From Hemicordylus capensis (Eukaryota; Chordata; Lepidosauria; Squamata; Cordylidae), in NCBI RefSeq assembly GCF_027244095.1, contig NC_069670.1, positions 19,333,820-19,397,819 on the forward strand: a stretch of DNA of 64,000 bases, written 5' to 3'. The notes beneath the pieces were generated by a model, which was not told the DNA's origin, did no database searches, and was given only the letters and a program-made list of their open reading frames with translations. This document shows positions 32,721 through 44,689 of this stretch, in pieces. Numbering within the stretch: position 1 is the stretch's first letter; every line of letters starts with the position of its first letter. The position numbers and the translations under genes are program-made.

Positions 32721-33416
32721 TGATGGCATAGTAGCAGCCTCCAAGGGGCCGAGAGACAAAGCCACTGTTCCCGTTTAGAAATGTTTCCCGGCCTGGTTGC
32801 CAGAAAGCAATCCTTCCACGCCACAGGTGACCAAGCGGATGACTTTTCACCAGCCTATTTGTATTGTTTCTCTTCCTTTGCTGCGGCATGTATAGGTGGC
32901 TTTTTTGTTTTGGTTTTTTTGGAAAGCCGACATACTGGAAGAGTTAGTCATGGCCACCCCTGCCCTCTGGCTGCCCCTTTCCCGTCCCAGCCATGGATGG
33001 AAGTCTGCTAAGCTTAGTGAAGGCATGGCTGAATCCCCACCCTTTTGCAGGCTGGAAATGATTTCCTCTCCGTGGCGCAGACACAATCCCAGATATCAGC
33101 ACCCCCAGAGAGAGGGCATTTTCTTTCGGAGCTGGCTGAAGGGGAGGAGTGCACTTTCTGGAATCTGGATCCATCTTCGGCTGCCAGGCTGTTATATGAT
33201 ATGAGTGACTACTATTTCATCACCTGTGTCTTAAAGCTCCAAGAACTGGGGGGGGGGGGGGGCAAGGAGAGACTAAATCTAAAAAAGCGTGAACTTAAGC
33301 CAGAGCATTTGCTTGCAGCTCCCAGGTCTTCTGCACAGCAGATGAATATGGACTGTGAACCATTTCAGGAGGAGAAGTGCAGGAGGAGAAACGGACAGAG
33401 AGGCCCTTTTATTAAA

Positions 33417-33690
33417 GTGAAAGTGAAAGTGAGCTGTCGAACTGGCGACCACGGAGCCCTGTGGTTGTCTTTGGTAGCATACAGGAGGGGGTTTGCCATT
33501 GCCATCTACTTACACCTCTATCGGGCAGCAGCGATCTAGGAAGATGCTGAAAGGCATCATCTCATACTGCGCGGGAGGAGGCCATGGTCAACCCCTCCTG
33601 TATTCTACCAAAAGAAAACCACAGGGCTCTGTGGGCGCCAGGAGTCGAAATTGACTCGACGGCACACTTTACCTTTAAGTACGTAGCCAG
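33417..33690. repeat. Two Sauria SINE pieces in inverted order
   Basis: 33417-33510 on the - strand (gagctgtcgaactggcgacc .. tttgccattgccatc), then 33511-33690 on the + strand (gcagcgatctaggaagatgc .. ttgactcgacggcacacttt). Together they can pair as a long hairpin. Confidence 0.8.
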
Positions 33691-33915
33691 CATAGTGTAG
33701 TATAGTTAAAGTGTTGGACTAGGACCGGGAAGACCCAAGTTCGAATCCCCATTCAACCATGAAACTCACTGGGTGACTTTGGGCCAGTCATGTATCTCTC
33801 AGCCTAACCTACCTCACTGGGTTATTGTGAGGATAAAATAACCATGTACACTGCTCTGAACTCCTTGGAGGAAGAGCAGGATATGAATATGAATATGAAT
33901 ATGAATAAATAAAAT
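33684..33915 (+). repeat. CORE-SINE with (GAATAT)n tail
   Basis: gccagcatagtgtagtatag head, box B gttcgaatcc, CORE, tail gaggaagagcaggatatgaa then atgaatatgaatat. Confidence 0.85.
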
Positions 33916-33929
33916 AAGTACCAGTGGGG

Positions 33930-34262
33930 ATTCGAACCAGCAACCTCTTGCTTGATAGTCAAGCATTTCCCCATAGAGCCATTAGGTTGATTTTATGAAA
34001 GTAAGTAAAAGTAAAGTGCCCTCGAGTCAGTGTCAACTCTTGGCAACCACAGAGCCCCGTGCTTGTCTTTGGTAGAATACAGGAGAGGTTTCCCATTGCC
34101 TCCTCCTGCGCAGTATGAGATGATGCCTTTCAGCATCTTCCTAGATCGCTGCTGCCCAATACAGGTGTTTCCCATAGTCTGGGAAACTTAACAGTGGGGA
34201 TTTGAACCAGCAGCCTCTGGCTTGTTAGGCAAGTCATTTCCCCGCTGTGCCATTAGGTGGCC
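33930..34262 (-). repeat. Sauria SINE(s), - strand
   Basis: A short head piece (gattcgaaccagcaacctct) at 33930-33985, then a near-full copy 33998-34262 (gtaaagtgccctcgagtcag .. aagtcatttccccgctgtgc). Confidence 0.82.
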
Positions 34263-34692
34263 CTTTATGAAAGTAACGGGTGCAAAATGAATCAAGCCAA
34301 TGGGGCTAGCTCGGTGCATTCTGGGAGAGAGGTTGGCCAAATTGTTAACATGTGGTCAGCATTCAGCATAGCAATACTGGATGGCTCCATTGTGACTTCT
34401 GTGGTCCAGAGAGACTGGGAGGTAGACCTGAATTAAAAATGGCTGCTGGGGTGGAGGCGGAACCTCTCCTAAAACAGATCTCCTCTGTGGTAGGGTTCTC
34501 ACTCTTCCATGGCAGGAGACGGGAGCTGGTTTCCCGACATGTCCCAGCTTATATCCACAGAACATACCTCCAACGGATTAACCAACATTTGAAAGATTTC
34601 CAGCCAAGAAGGTATGCTGTATAACCTGTAATCTGGACACATGCCAGCCCAGCTCAGTCCATGCAAACTCTACTTGAGGTTCAAACAGGAAG

Positions 34693-34880
34693 ATAGGAAG
34701 CTGCCTTACACCAAGACAGACTATCAGTTCATCAAGCTCAGTATTGTCTACGACGAGGCTCTCCAAGCCTCTGCAGGTAGGAGTCTCACCCAGGCCTACC
34801 TGGAGATGCTGCCTGCCTGGGATTGAAGCTGGGACCTTCTGCATGCCAAGCAGATGCGCTGTCACTGAGCCCAGATCCTT
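34693..34880 (-). repeat. tRNA-head SINE (- strand)
   Basis: aggaagctgccttacaccaa to gcatgccaagcagatgcgct and gtcactgagccc. Confidence 0.78.
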
Positions 34881-34892
34881 CCCTAGAGGTCA

Positions 34893-35100
34893 TATAGCAT
34901 AGTGTAGTGGTTAGAGTTTTGGACTAAGACTGGGAAGACCCGGGTTTGAATCCCCATTCTACCATGAAACTCACTGGGTGACTCTGAGCCAGTCATGTGT
35001 CTCTCAGCCTAGCCTACCTCACAGGGTTGTTGTGAGGATAAACATAACCATGCGCACTGCTCTGAGCTTCTTGGAGGAACAGCAGAAATAAATAAATAAA
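34893..35100 (+). repeat. CORE-SINE with (AAAT)n tail
   Basis: tagcatagtgtagtggttag head, box B gtttgaatcc, CORE, tail ttggaggaacagcagaaata. Confidence 0.85.
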
Positions 35101-35215
35101 TAAATGAGCGGCGGGATCCGCTGTTAAAAAAAGTGTATAAATAAATAGATAGATAGATGATAGATAGATATAGGAACAGCGGGGTAGAAGTGTAAAAATA
35201 AATAAATAAATAAAT
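35078..35215 (+). repeat. (AAAT)n/(ATAG)n low-complexity block
   Basis: aataaataaataaat, then tagatagatagatgatagat, then aataaataaataaat. Confidence 0.85.
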
Positions 35216-35403
35216 ATGAAGCTGCCTTCTACTGAGTCAGACCATTGATCCTTCGAGCTCAGTATTGTCTACCCTGACTGGCAGCAGCTCTCCAAGGTTT
35301 TAGGGAGATTCTTTCCTAGCCCTACCTGGAGAGGTGCCAGAGCTTGAACCTGGGACCGTCTGCATGCCAAGCAGATGCGCTGTCACTGAGCTCCGGCTCT
35401 ATC
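35214..35403 (-). repeat. tRNA-head SINE (- strand)
   Basis: tatgaagctgccttctactg to gccaagcagatgcgctgtca and ctgagctccggctc. Confidence 0.78.
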
Positions 35404-35543
35404 CCGCAATATGGGACAAGGCAGATTGAAATGAAAAGCATAGTTGCGTGAATCCACCTGAACAGAGAGGTGATAAGGAGTTTACAAGGGATGCAGATTG
35501 GTTGGTGATGGAGGGTACACCATGAACAGGACGATGCATTTTG

Positions 35544-35678
35544 CAGGCCTCCTCAGCTTCGGCCCCCTAGCTGTTTTTGGACTACAAATCCCATAATCCC
35601 CAGACACAGTGGCCAATAACCAGGATTATGGGAGTTGCAGGCCAACATCTGCAGGAGGGCCAAAATTGAGCTGGCCTG
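35544..35678. mobile_element. Hairpin hAT, family D
   Basis: CAGGCCTCCTCAGCTTCGGC with right end AAAATTGAGCTGGCCTG; centre ACTACAAATCCCATAATCC. The flanking duplication is unclear. Confidence 0.8.
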
Positions 35679-35934
35679 CATTAGGGTGATGAAAGGTGAA
35701 AATTTCACAACAATTACCAAAGCCGGGAGTAAACAGTGACCACAAACAATTATGCCGGAGAGGGCCTGGGGATGGTAGGGGATTGGGGACATGAGCCAGA
35801 AGCTTGAAGACCGTGGACATGAGTCTAACTTCCCCCATTTGTGTCTTCCAGTCTAGCTTTCCCTGTAAAGGTGTGGCATTTACAGCTCAGATCAGACATG
35901 AGGAATTGGAAGGGGCGGTGGGCCATATTCATTC

Positions 35935-36155
35935 ATTCATTTTTCATTTTATATCCCGCTCTTCCTCCAAGGAGCCCAGAGCGGTGGACTACATACTTCA
36001 GTTTCTCCTCACAACAACCCTCTGAAGTAGGCTAGGCTAAGAGAGATGTGACTGGCCCAGAGTCACCCAGCAGGTCTCATGGCTGAATGGGGATTCGAAC
36101 TCGGGTCTCCCCGGTCCGAGTCCGGCACTCTAACCACTACACCACGCTGGCTCAT
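35935..36155 (-). repeat. CORE-SINE, - strand
   Basis: ttcattttatatcccgctct to ctctaaccactacaccacgc; near full length. Confidence 0.87.
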
Positions 36156-36656
36156 ATGTCACCCACTGGAGCGATTTGCCCCCTGACCTCGCTCTATCCC
36201 TTGTGAGGGCAGGATGACACCGTTCTGCCCAGAGACCTCTTGCTAGTGCTCCGGATCAGTTTCACCAAGAGAGATTATGAGGCAGGCCCAGACTCGAAAC
36301 ATCCTGAGAGATCACGTGGGCCACATGAGTGGCCACAAGGCTGAATGGGAAGAATGCAGTAAAGAGGATAAGGGATTGGAGTGAAAGGGGATAAAGACAC
36401 ACAGACAGATGGCTTGCACACCAGGCTGCTCAGGAGGTGAGGTGAGGCCCTTTCTTGAGGCTCGGGAGGCTATGGTGGTCCATACTGTGTGTAGATTTTA
36501 TGCCTCCGCATCAGGAGAGGGCAAGGGAGGGAACGTCCCTGGGATGTCCCTTCGGCTAACATCATGTGGGCAGATTTCGGAAGGAGCTTGCGACACAAGC
36601 CTCTTTGCAGGGAGGAAGGCCATTCCTATCTTCAGTGGCCTTTTACGAAAAGGAGG

Positions 36657-36880
36657 GTAGCAATAGCAATAGCAGTAGCACTTACATTTATATACCGCTG
36701 TATAGCCGAAGCTCTCTAAGCGGTTTACAAGGATTTTAGCATATTGCCCCCAACATTCTGGGTACTCATTTTACCGACCTCAGAAGGATGGAAGGCTGAG
36801 TCAACCTTGAGCCCCTGGTCAGGATCGAACTTGTAACCTTCTGGTTACAGGGCGGCAGTTTTACCAGTTTTACCGGGTAG
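36657..36880 (-). repeat. tRNA-derived SINE with L2-like tail, - strand
   Basis: tagcaatagcaatagcagta tail, ttatataccgctgtatagcc, cattttaccgacctcagaag, then cctggtcaggatcgaacttg (box B on the reverse strand). Confidence 0.8.
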
Positions 36881-37234
36881 AAAGAAAAGAAGGGGACACA
36901 AACACAGAGTGACTCATTTGCTTTCCCAGACTGATGGGACAGACACACTTTCCAAACGGCATTGGGTGACATTAAATCCTGGCTGAGGGGATGCATTGCA
37001 GATCCCTTTGGTGGTTGTGTGTGTGTGTGTGTGGTTGTTTTTTTTTTAACATCCCACATGTTTTAATAATGACTGTACTAACTCCAGCTGTGGGTAGGAT
37101 GAAAATATCTTTATTTGTTATATAGATATAAATATTTTAATATGCTTAATAACATGTAAAATGTCCAACATAAAAGCTCTCCAACACTCTGAGAGGTGAT
37201 TATTACACTGGACGTCGGCTATTCGAACTCATCC

Positions 37235-37475
37235 TGCAAAGAGAAAGTAAGTCAAGTGTACCACTGCCGTCAAGTCCGTTCGACTCCTGGCGCCCACAGA
37301 GCCCTGTGGTTTTCCTTGGTAGAATACAGGAGGGGTTTCCCATTGCCTCCTCCTGCACAGTATGAGATGATGCCTTTCAGCACCTTCCTATATCGCTGCT
37401 GCCCGACATGTTTTACCAGCGGGGATTCGAACCGGCAACCTTCTGTCAAGCATTTCCCCGCTGCACCACTTAAGG
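37235..37475 (-). repeat. Sauria SINE, - strand
   Basis: ccgtcaagtccgttcgactc to caagcatttccccgctgcac. Confidence 0.87.
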
Positions 37476-37952
37476 CTTCCCATAAAGAGAAAGTGGGATT
37501 TTTTGCCTCAAACAGTATTATTATGTGCTTGGATTTAAAACACATCTGAGCTGTTTGGGTGGGGTTTTTTTAATTTTTAAAGTAAATGTAGTGTTTGTCT
37601 TTACCAACTAATTTAATAATTGGATTAACAGCCATGGGAGTGAAACAGATAAGTAGCTGTAACACGTTCAGAGCACTGCCCCCCCCCACCCCAAAGCCAT
37701 GACCAAGCAACATTGCTTACCTGTGATAATGAGTCTTCAACAATGTAGCTAAATTGGGGAGAATAATCATAAGAAAACAATCAGGTTCATTGTCTGAGAG
37801 GTTGACTTCCAAACTTGTTTTGCTGCAGTCCTGTGCCCACTTACAAGAGAGTAAACCTTATTTCATTCTGGGAGTTGTTACTTCCTCAACCAGGGGTGGG
37901 CAAACCTTGAACGCCAGTAAATTGTGACTGGGGGTGGTGGGAGTTGTAGTTA

Positions 37953-38258
37953 GGAATATAGGAAGCTGCCATATACTGAGTCAGACCGTTGGTCCATCTA
38001 GCTCAGTATTGTCTTCACAGACTGGCAGCGGCTTCTCCAAGGTTGCAGGCAGGAATCTCTCTCAGCCCTATCTTGGAGAAGCCAGGGAGGGAACTGGGAA
38101 CCTAGATGCTCTTCCCAGAGTGGATCCATCCCCGGAGGGGAAGATCTTGCAGTGCTCACACATCAAGTCTCCCATTCAGATGCAACCAGGGCAGACCCTG
38201 CTTAGCTATGGGGACAAGTCATGCTTGCTACTACAAGACCAGCTCTCCTCTCCTAGAT
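37953..38258 (-). repeat. Dimeric 5S/tRNA SINE (- strand)
   Basis: aggaagctgccatatactga to ctacaagaccagctctcctc; full length. Confidence 0.87.
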
Positions 38259-38261
38259 TAT

Positions 38262-38460
38262 TATTTATTCGATTTCTATACCGCCCTTCCAAAGTTGGCT
38301 CAGGGCAGTTTACACAGAGAAATAACAAATAAATAAGATGGCCCCCTGTCCCCAAAGGGCTCACAATCTAAAAAGAAACTTTAGATAGACACCAGCAACG
38401 GTCACTGGAGGAACTGTGCTGGGGGGGTGGATAGGGCCAGTTGCTCTCCTCCTGCTACAT
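38262..38460 (-). repeat. L2-tailed repeat F, - strand
   Basis: gatttctataccgcccttcc, ctgtccccaaagggctcaca, gggccagttgctctcctcct; empty site. Confidence 0.8.
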
Positions 38461-38639
38461 ACAAGCAAATCACATAGGGTATCACATTATACCCTAGGAG
38501 GAGGGAAAGCACATTGCCATGCAATCCTACCCAGAGCGTGGCTGGCACACAATCACTTTCCCACCCTCCTACACACGATACTGTTACCTGGAGCAAAACC
38601 TATTCTGCAAATGGATGGAAAAAAAATTAGAGGGAACAC

Positions 38640-39155
38640 TGGTCTGGAATCCTGGCTGGATGTTCTTCGTACCCAGCTTTTGATATGACAGGGGTCTCTA
38701 AAACCATGCATGGTGTGGAGAAAGTGGAGAGAGAGAAATTCTTCTTCCTCTCACTTAACATTAGAACCAGGAGTCATCCCATGAAATTGATGGCCAGGAA
38801 ATTTAGGACCAGCAAATTGAGGTATTTTTTCACACAATGCATAATCGATTTGTGGAATTCTCTGCCACAAGATGTGGTGACAGCCAACAACCTGGATGGC
38901 TGTAAGAGGGGGTTTGGATAACTTCATGGAAGAGAAGTCTATCAATGGCTACTAGTTGGAGGGCTATAGGTCACCTCCAGCCTCAAAGGCAGGATGCCTC
39001 TGAGTCCCAGTTGCAGGGGAGTAACAGCAGGAGAGAGGGCATGCTTTAACCTCTTGTCTGTGGACTTCCAGAGGCATCTGGTGGGCCGCTGTGTGAAACA
39101 GGATGCTGGACTAGATGGGCCTGATCCAGCAGGGCTGTTTTTATGTTCTTATGAT
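38640..39155 (+). mobile_element. CR1 LINE 3' end
   Basis: ctctaaaaccatgcatggtg, tttttcacacaatgcataat, gtggaattctctgccacaag, then ctactagttggagggctata to gatccagcagggctgttttt. Encodes CIIDLWNSLPQDVVTANNLD. Confidence 0.85.
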
Positions 39156-39209
39156 AATGTGAACAGGCCCATAATGTGGCCCTTAAATGTGCTGAGAATC
39201 ATTTTCATA

Positions 39210-39430
39210 GGAACATAGCAAGCTGCCATACACTGAGTCAGACCACCCATCAAGTTCAGTATTGTCTACCCAGACTGGCAGGGGCTTCTCCGAGGTTGCA
39301 GGCAGGAGTCTCTCTCAGCCCTATCTTGGAGATGCTGCTGTGGAGGGAACTTGGGACCTAGATGCTCTTCCCAAAGCGGCTCCATCCCCTCAGGGGAATC
39401 TCTTCCAGTGCTCACACTCATAGTCCAGAC
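39210..39430 (-). repeat. Dimeric 5S/tRNA SINE, head-truncated (- strand)
   Basis: gaacatagcaagctgccata to gtgctcacactcatagtc, lacking the 5S-like box. Confidence 0.8.
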
Positions 39431-39505
39431 AATGGAAGAAGCCATAACTCAGGGGTGGGACCCATGAAGTTGGCAAGCAGGATGTCCCAGGTCTAACCCC
39501 CAGCA

Positions 39506-39808
39506 TAGGAACATAGGAAGCTGCCATATACTGAGTCAGACCATTGGTCTATCTAGCTCAGTATTATCTACCCAGACTGGCAGCAGATTCTCCAAGGGTG
39601 CAGGCAGGAGTCTCTCTCAGCCCTATCTTGGAGATGCTGCCAGGGAGGGAACTGGGAACCTTCTGCTCTTCCCAGAGCAGCCCCATCCCTTAAGGGGAAT
39701 TTCTTCCAGTGTTTATACATGTCCCCCATTCAAAAGCAAACCAATGCGGACCCTGTTTTGCAAAGGGGATAGTTGATGCTTGCTACCACAAGAACAGCTC
39801 TCCTCCCA
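39506..39808 (-). repeat. Dimeric 5S/tRNA SINE (- strand)
   Basis: ggaacataggaagctgccat to accacaagaacagctctcct; full length. Confidence 0.85.
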
Positions 39809-40579
39809 AGGGAGAACCCCCAAAGGGGCCAGTTATTAGCCCAACACCCAGCTTCAATATTTTAGTGCCCTCTTTAATTGTAATCACACAGAGAATCAAA
39901 TTCATTTTTGAGAGGTCCAGACCTTTGTACTGCATTGTTCCGATCAAGAATTACTACGACCTACTGTTTGATACCTTGAGCTATCGTCACCAGTCTGAGT
40001 TTCAACAGTTCTGTGTGGGATGGAATAAAAGCAATGTTAATTCTGAGCGGTATTTTTAGCACAACCAGCTATTAAGATCAACACATAAGAGACCCTACAC
40101 TCACTACTTCCAGGCATGAAAGTTCAGTTTGGTAAATACGTTCAAGAATGCCGTGTGAACAAAAAGATCATGATATAAATTACTTTCGGCGTAACCCAAA
40201 ATGCTTGTATAAAGAGGAGGCACTCTGGGCTTATTCATTTGAAAATATGATCGCTAACAAGGTTAGGAAACATTTCCAAGGAAACAAAGCACTAATTAAA
40301 CTATAAGTGCTTTCCAGATACTATTAAAGCAGGCTAAATCAAATGAGGCCCCGGAACACAAAATGCAGTTAGGCCAAGATTAAACAGCCCTTAAATTGGA
40401 TGGTAGTTAAAACCAGTATGTTGTTTCAGTGACACACTGGCCCCGTTCAAAGATAATGCAGAACCGTGGGTCCAATGGACCCGCAGTTCTGCTCCCCACA
40501 CACACCGTTCTCCCATCTATGTTTTGACATCAGCGAGACGGCAGAGAGGCAGGGACCTTGTTGTGCGGGCTTCCTTCAA
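39809..40579. other. No gene assigned
   Basis: AT-rich, apparently non-repeat, no exon-like signals. Confidence 0.45.
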
Positions 40580-40985
40580 AGGATCATAGGAAGCTGCCAT
40601 ATACTGAGTCAGACCATTGGTCTATCTAGCTCAGTATTGTCTTCACAGACTGGCAGCAGCTTCTCCAAGGTTGCAGACAGGAGTCTCTCTCAACTCTATA
40701 TTAGAAATTAATAACAATCTTAATTTTAAAAAATTCCTTGCCTTTTGTATTCTCTGTATTAGAAATTAATAAAAATCTTAATTTTTTTTTTAAAGGAGTC
40801 TCTCTCAGCCCTATCTTGGAGATGCTACCAGGGAGGGGAACTTGGAACCTTCTGCTCTTCCCAGAGCGGCTCCATCCCCTGAGGATGGAGTGCTCACACT
40901 TCGAGTCTCCCTTTCATATGCAACCAGGGCAGACCCTGCTTAGCTAAGGGGACAAGTCCTGCTTGCTACCACAAGACCAGCTCTC
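40580..40985 (-). repeat. Dimeric 5S/tRNA SINE with an AT-rich internal insert
   Basis: Two SINE parts, 40580-40699 and 40796-40985, share ggagtctctctca at the break. The 95-bp insert holds two near-identical copies of tattagaaattaataacaat / tattagaaattaataaaaat. Confidence 0.8.
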
Positions 40986-42139
40986 TTCTCCTTCTGTCCT
41001 CCTTGTGTCCTCGACAGAAGGACAGCCCACACAGCCAATACAGTGAGAGGGAGGGAGGAGATTCCTCCCTCAACTCCGGTTCTGTGGGGTTCTCCGAAAC
41101 CGCAGTGCCAGTGTTCAGATTTAACGCTGGTGCCGCAGAAATGAAGTTTGCGGCGCCAAAACTCCACTCTGAACCAAAGCTTCAGACTGGAATTTGGGGA
41201 GGAGAACTGTGGGTTGCTTCCCCCCCGCAAACTCCATTTCCCCGAATCCGGACGAATGGGTGAGAAAACCAGAGGTGAAGAGACCTCCGGCTTCCTGTTA
41301 TGTCTGAATTCAGTGAATGAAATGCAAGGCAAACTGAGGTTAGAATCAAGCTTTAGGGAATGAATACAGATTCATTTTTGAGACCTCAAGATGCTCTTTT
41401 TGAGCAGCTCCTTGAAATACAATTATTCTTGAGGATCATCAGAATGAAGGGAGTAGGCGAGGAGGAAAAGGTATGCCTTAAGGGAACAATTGTGCCGTTT
41501 ACACAGCAAGCATGGAGCATCACTTAATTACAACCGAAAGTGCCCTCCAAATGAAGCTATACATAGCAATGCAGCACGGAAGGTGGCCTGGATTTATTAC
41601 ACTCAACCCTCCTTTATTTAGTCCTGTCGTGCTAGGAATAGCATCTAATCCCAAATGTTATGAGATTAGCACACACAAGAGCAGTTCTTGGGCATTTCTG
41701 TATCCCTCTGACTTACACTTATAGCTAAAATGTACACTTCTCTGGTACTTGCAGACAGAATACAAATATAATTTGTCCCAAACTGGGGCATGCTGGTCCT
41801 CAGCAAGAGAAGAGTTCTCCGTCGCTTTTTGTTAGGTTAAAAAGACGAGAAGGACAGTAAAGCTTCAGACTCAGTAATTGAGCATTCAAGGGACGGTTTC
41901 CTCGCTGTTTCTGCCTGCCTGCTTCCAGACAGTCACAATGATGTCATGGCAAAGCCAGAGGAAACATCCCCATAAATATTCCAGTGATGTAATTCTTGAG
42001 CGAGTCGCTGAGACATTCCTTAATCTGACACACACAGGCACTTGCTGCTGATTACCAGTTTAATTAATCACCCCACCTTTCAGGCACAAATGCCTCACAA
42101 GACAGCACGCAGGCATTTCCAAAGCATCAGAAATGTGTT
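40986..42139. other. No gene assigned
   Basis: Unique-looking; short frames only. Confidence 0.45.
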
Positions 42140-42575
42140 CGAAAGTGCAATAATCCAGGGGGTTTATTTTTATTTTATTTTATTAGAGACATTTAATAAA
42201 CTGCCCACTCCGAAGACTCCGGGCGGTGCCCAACGACATGCAAACAGGCAACATTAAAAGTTACATTACATTAACAATTAAAAATTGTTTAAAAAAACAA
42301 AAAACAAAACCTAAAGTAACTATCAAAGAACAGAAAAATGAACTACAGGGCAAAAGCCTGGCGAAAAAGAAAAGTCTTCAATAGAGATTTGAAGATCGGT
42401 AAGGAAGGGGCTAGCTGGATCTGTAGGGGGAGAGAATTCCAAAGGAGTGGGGTAGCAACCGAAAAGGCCCTTTCACGGGTCCTAGAGCCCCGAACATCTC
42501 GGAAATCAGGGACCGACAGAAGGGCCACCGGAGATGATCTAACCAGATGGAACGTAACTAGATGGGGCTCAGGGA
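42140..42575 (-). mobile_element. L2-like LINE 3' end with intact ORF terminus, - strand
   Basis: - strand frame 42570-42343 includes TRERAFSVATPLLWNSLPLQ and IQLAPSLPIFKSLLKTFLFR then QAFAL stop, a clean L2-type ORF2 C-terminus. 3' UTR follows to about 42140 (ggagtgggcagtttattaaa on the reverse strand). Confidence 0.78.
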
Positions 42576-42656
42576 GGGGTTCACAAACTTGGGTCCCCAC
42601 AATGGCCTGTAGCTGTGGATGATGGGAGTTGTAGTCCTGGGGACCCAAATCTGAGA
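42575..42656. mobile_element. Hairpin hAT, family C-like, short
   Basis: Arms gttcacaaacttgggtcccc and ggggacccaaatctgagacc around a short centre; internally deleted relative to family C. Confidence 0.6.
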
Positions 42657-43621
42657 CCAGCCATAACCAGATAAGAGGAAGTGAGGCACTCAGAATAACT
42701 GTCATTTACACACACAGACACACACTATACACACACACACACACGGCACAATCTACCAAGGAATTCTTGCTCACTTAGCAATCAAGACTGGTTCATGCTT
42801 TTACATGATTCCAGTGGCGGATTAACGGAGAGGCAGGGTGGGCATTTGCCTAGGGCGGCAAAATTTGAGGAGCAACAAATTTTGCCTTTCCTCAAATTTT
42901 GCCACCCCTCTCTATGGGCAGTGGCAGCTGCAGCAAGAGTGGAGTGGGCGAGGAGAATGTCCCCCCGTTTTACCGCATTTTTTTAAAAAAAGGCAAACCT
43001 TTTCCGTTTAATGTAAAACAGTGGCGAAAGTTCTCCGGTACCAGCCATGGGCAACAAAAAGCTTAATCTGCCCCTCCATGACTCCCATTCGTTTCAGTGG
43101 GGCTGGTACCGGAGAACTGTTGACTGTATTCTGTCCATGCAGGGTCCATAAATAAAACCCAACGTACAAGTCCATAATGCTCAACTTTGGGCAACAAAGT
43201 GAATAGAAACAAGGGCTTTGTTTAACTAGCCATTCAAACGTTAGGCAAGCGGTCGCTCTGAACGTTTATAGACATTCTCCCGGCTGCCTCACTTTCCTTC
43301 TCTGGTTCTTGAGGATTCGCCTCCTCTTTTTTTCCTACATGGAAGACACTGACGATGTGATGGGCATTGTGGTGTATAAAGCAGAAAGGCCCAGAGACCT
43401 GGCTTCTCTCTACTTTTTTTTCATCTGTGTGCAGAATGCGATTTATTCTGGGTGGCAGTATCAAGGCAATGTGTGCACACCTGTATTCAAAATGGGGCCT
43501 TCCTGATTCCACCTGAGCGGGATGTAAAATTAACTGAGGAGAGTAAGAGAAGAGGAACAGTAGGAATGGCTTTAGGAGAACAAAATTAGCATCCTCTCAA
43601 AAGGTAGAATACTAATTTAAC

Positions 43622-43757
43622 CAGTATTCCCTCTAACAGGGATTCCCAGATGTTGTGGACTCCAACTCCCAGAATCCCCAGCTGCAATGGATTTTGCTTG
43701 GGGATTCTGGAAGTTGTAGTCCACAACATCTGGGAATCCCTGTTAGAGGGAACACCG
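43622..43757. mobile_element. Hairpin hAT, family A (136 bp), young-looking
   Basis: CAGTATTCCCTCTAACAGGG to AGAGGGAACACCG with a perfect 8-bp duplication aatttaac (43614-43621, 43758-43765). The arms match almost base for base. Confidence 0.92.
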
Positions 43758-43831
43758 AATTTAACCACAAGATCCCAGTATTTGTAGTCAAGCAAGATTA
43801 CTGTGTGCCATTTTGGAGGCTCACTGTAAAC

Positions 43832-43960
43832 AATAGGAAGCTGCCGTATTCTGAGTCAGACCCTTGGTCCATCTAGCTCAGTATGGCCTACACTGACTGG
43901 CAGCAGCGCTCCAAGGCTGCGGGCCAGAATCTTTCCCAGCCCTACCTGAAGAAACTAAAA
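43832..43960 (-). repeat. tRNA-head SINE, tail half (- strand)
   Basis: aataggaagctgccgtattc to aatctttcccagccctacct; the head is missing. Confidence 0.7.
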
Positions 43961-44053
43961 AGAGGCAGCACCGTTTGACCCTTACTGTCCCTGCGCTCAC
44001 ACTAAGGCTACCAACCCCTGAACATGCTTTTTAAATGGACTGCATGGGGAAAA

Positions 44054-44315
44054 ATTATTATTATTATTATTATTATTATTATTTTCATTTTATATCCCGC
44101 TCTTCCTCCAAAGAGCCCAGGGCAGTGTACTATATACTTAGGTTTCTCCTCACAACAACCCTGTGAGGTAGGTTAGGCTGAGAGAGAAGTGACTGGCCCA
44201 GAGTCACCCAGCTAGTCTCATGGCTGAATGGAGATTTGAACTTTAGTCTCCCCACTGGGAGACTAGTCCCCGGTCCTAGTCCAGCACGCTAACCACTACA
44301 CCACTCTGGCCACCA
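44054..44315 (-). repeat. CORE-SINE with (ATT)n tail, - strand
   Basis: (att)n at 44054-44084, then ttcattttatatcccgctct to gctaaccactacaccactct; a short local duplication ctccccactgggagactagt. Confidence 0.87.
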
Positions 44316-44496
44316 TTTTTCATAGACACACTTTTTAACATAACAACAAGATGGCTGAAAAGGCGAAAGTGAACAATATTCCTTGTTTTTATTCACACAT
44401 CACAGCAGCAATGCTATTTTGCTAGTTTAATCTACCTTGATTTAGTTAGCCCCTTCAGCTAATGAGAGTGGAACAAGAGGGAAACAAGCTAAGAGA

Positions 44497-44565
44497 GCCA
44501 GCATGGTGTAGTGGTTAGAGTGCTAGACTGGGACCAGGGAGACCTGAGTTCAAATCCCCATCAAA
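44497..44565 (+). repeat. CORE-SINE, head only
   Basis: agccagcatggtgtagtggt through gttcaaatccccatcaa; broken off before the CORE and followed by a reversed L2-like tail. Confidence 0.75.
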
Positions 44566-44572
44566 AAATGTG

Positions 44573-44665
44573 GTGTGAGAATTATTTATCATTTATTTAA
44601 CGTATTTTTATACCACCCAAAACTTAAGTGTCTGGGTGATTTACAACAAAACGTAAGAATAAGAA
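44573..44665 (-). mobile_element. L2-like tail, - strand
   Basis: ttatttaacgtatttttata, ccacccaaaacttaagtgtc, tgatttacaacaaaacg. Confidence 0.6.
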
Positions 44666-44689
44666 GAGGAAACGGGAGAATCCATCCGT

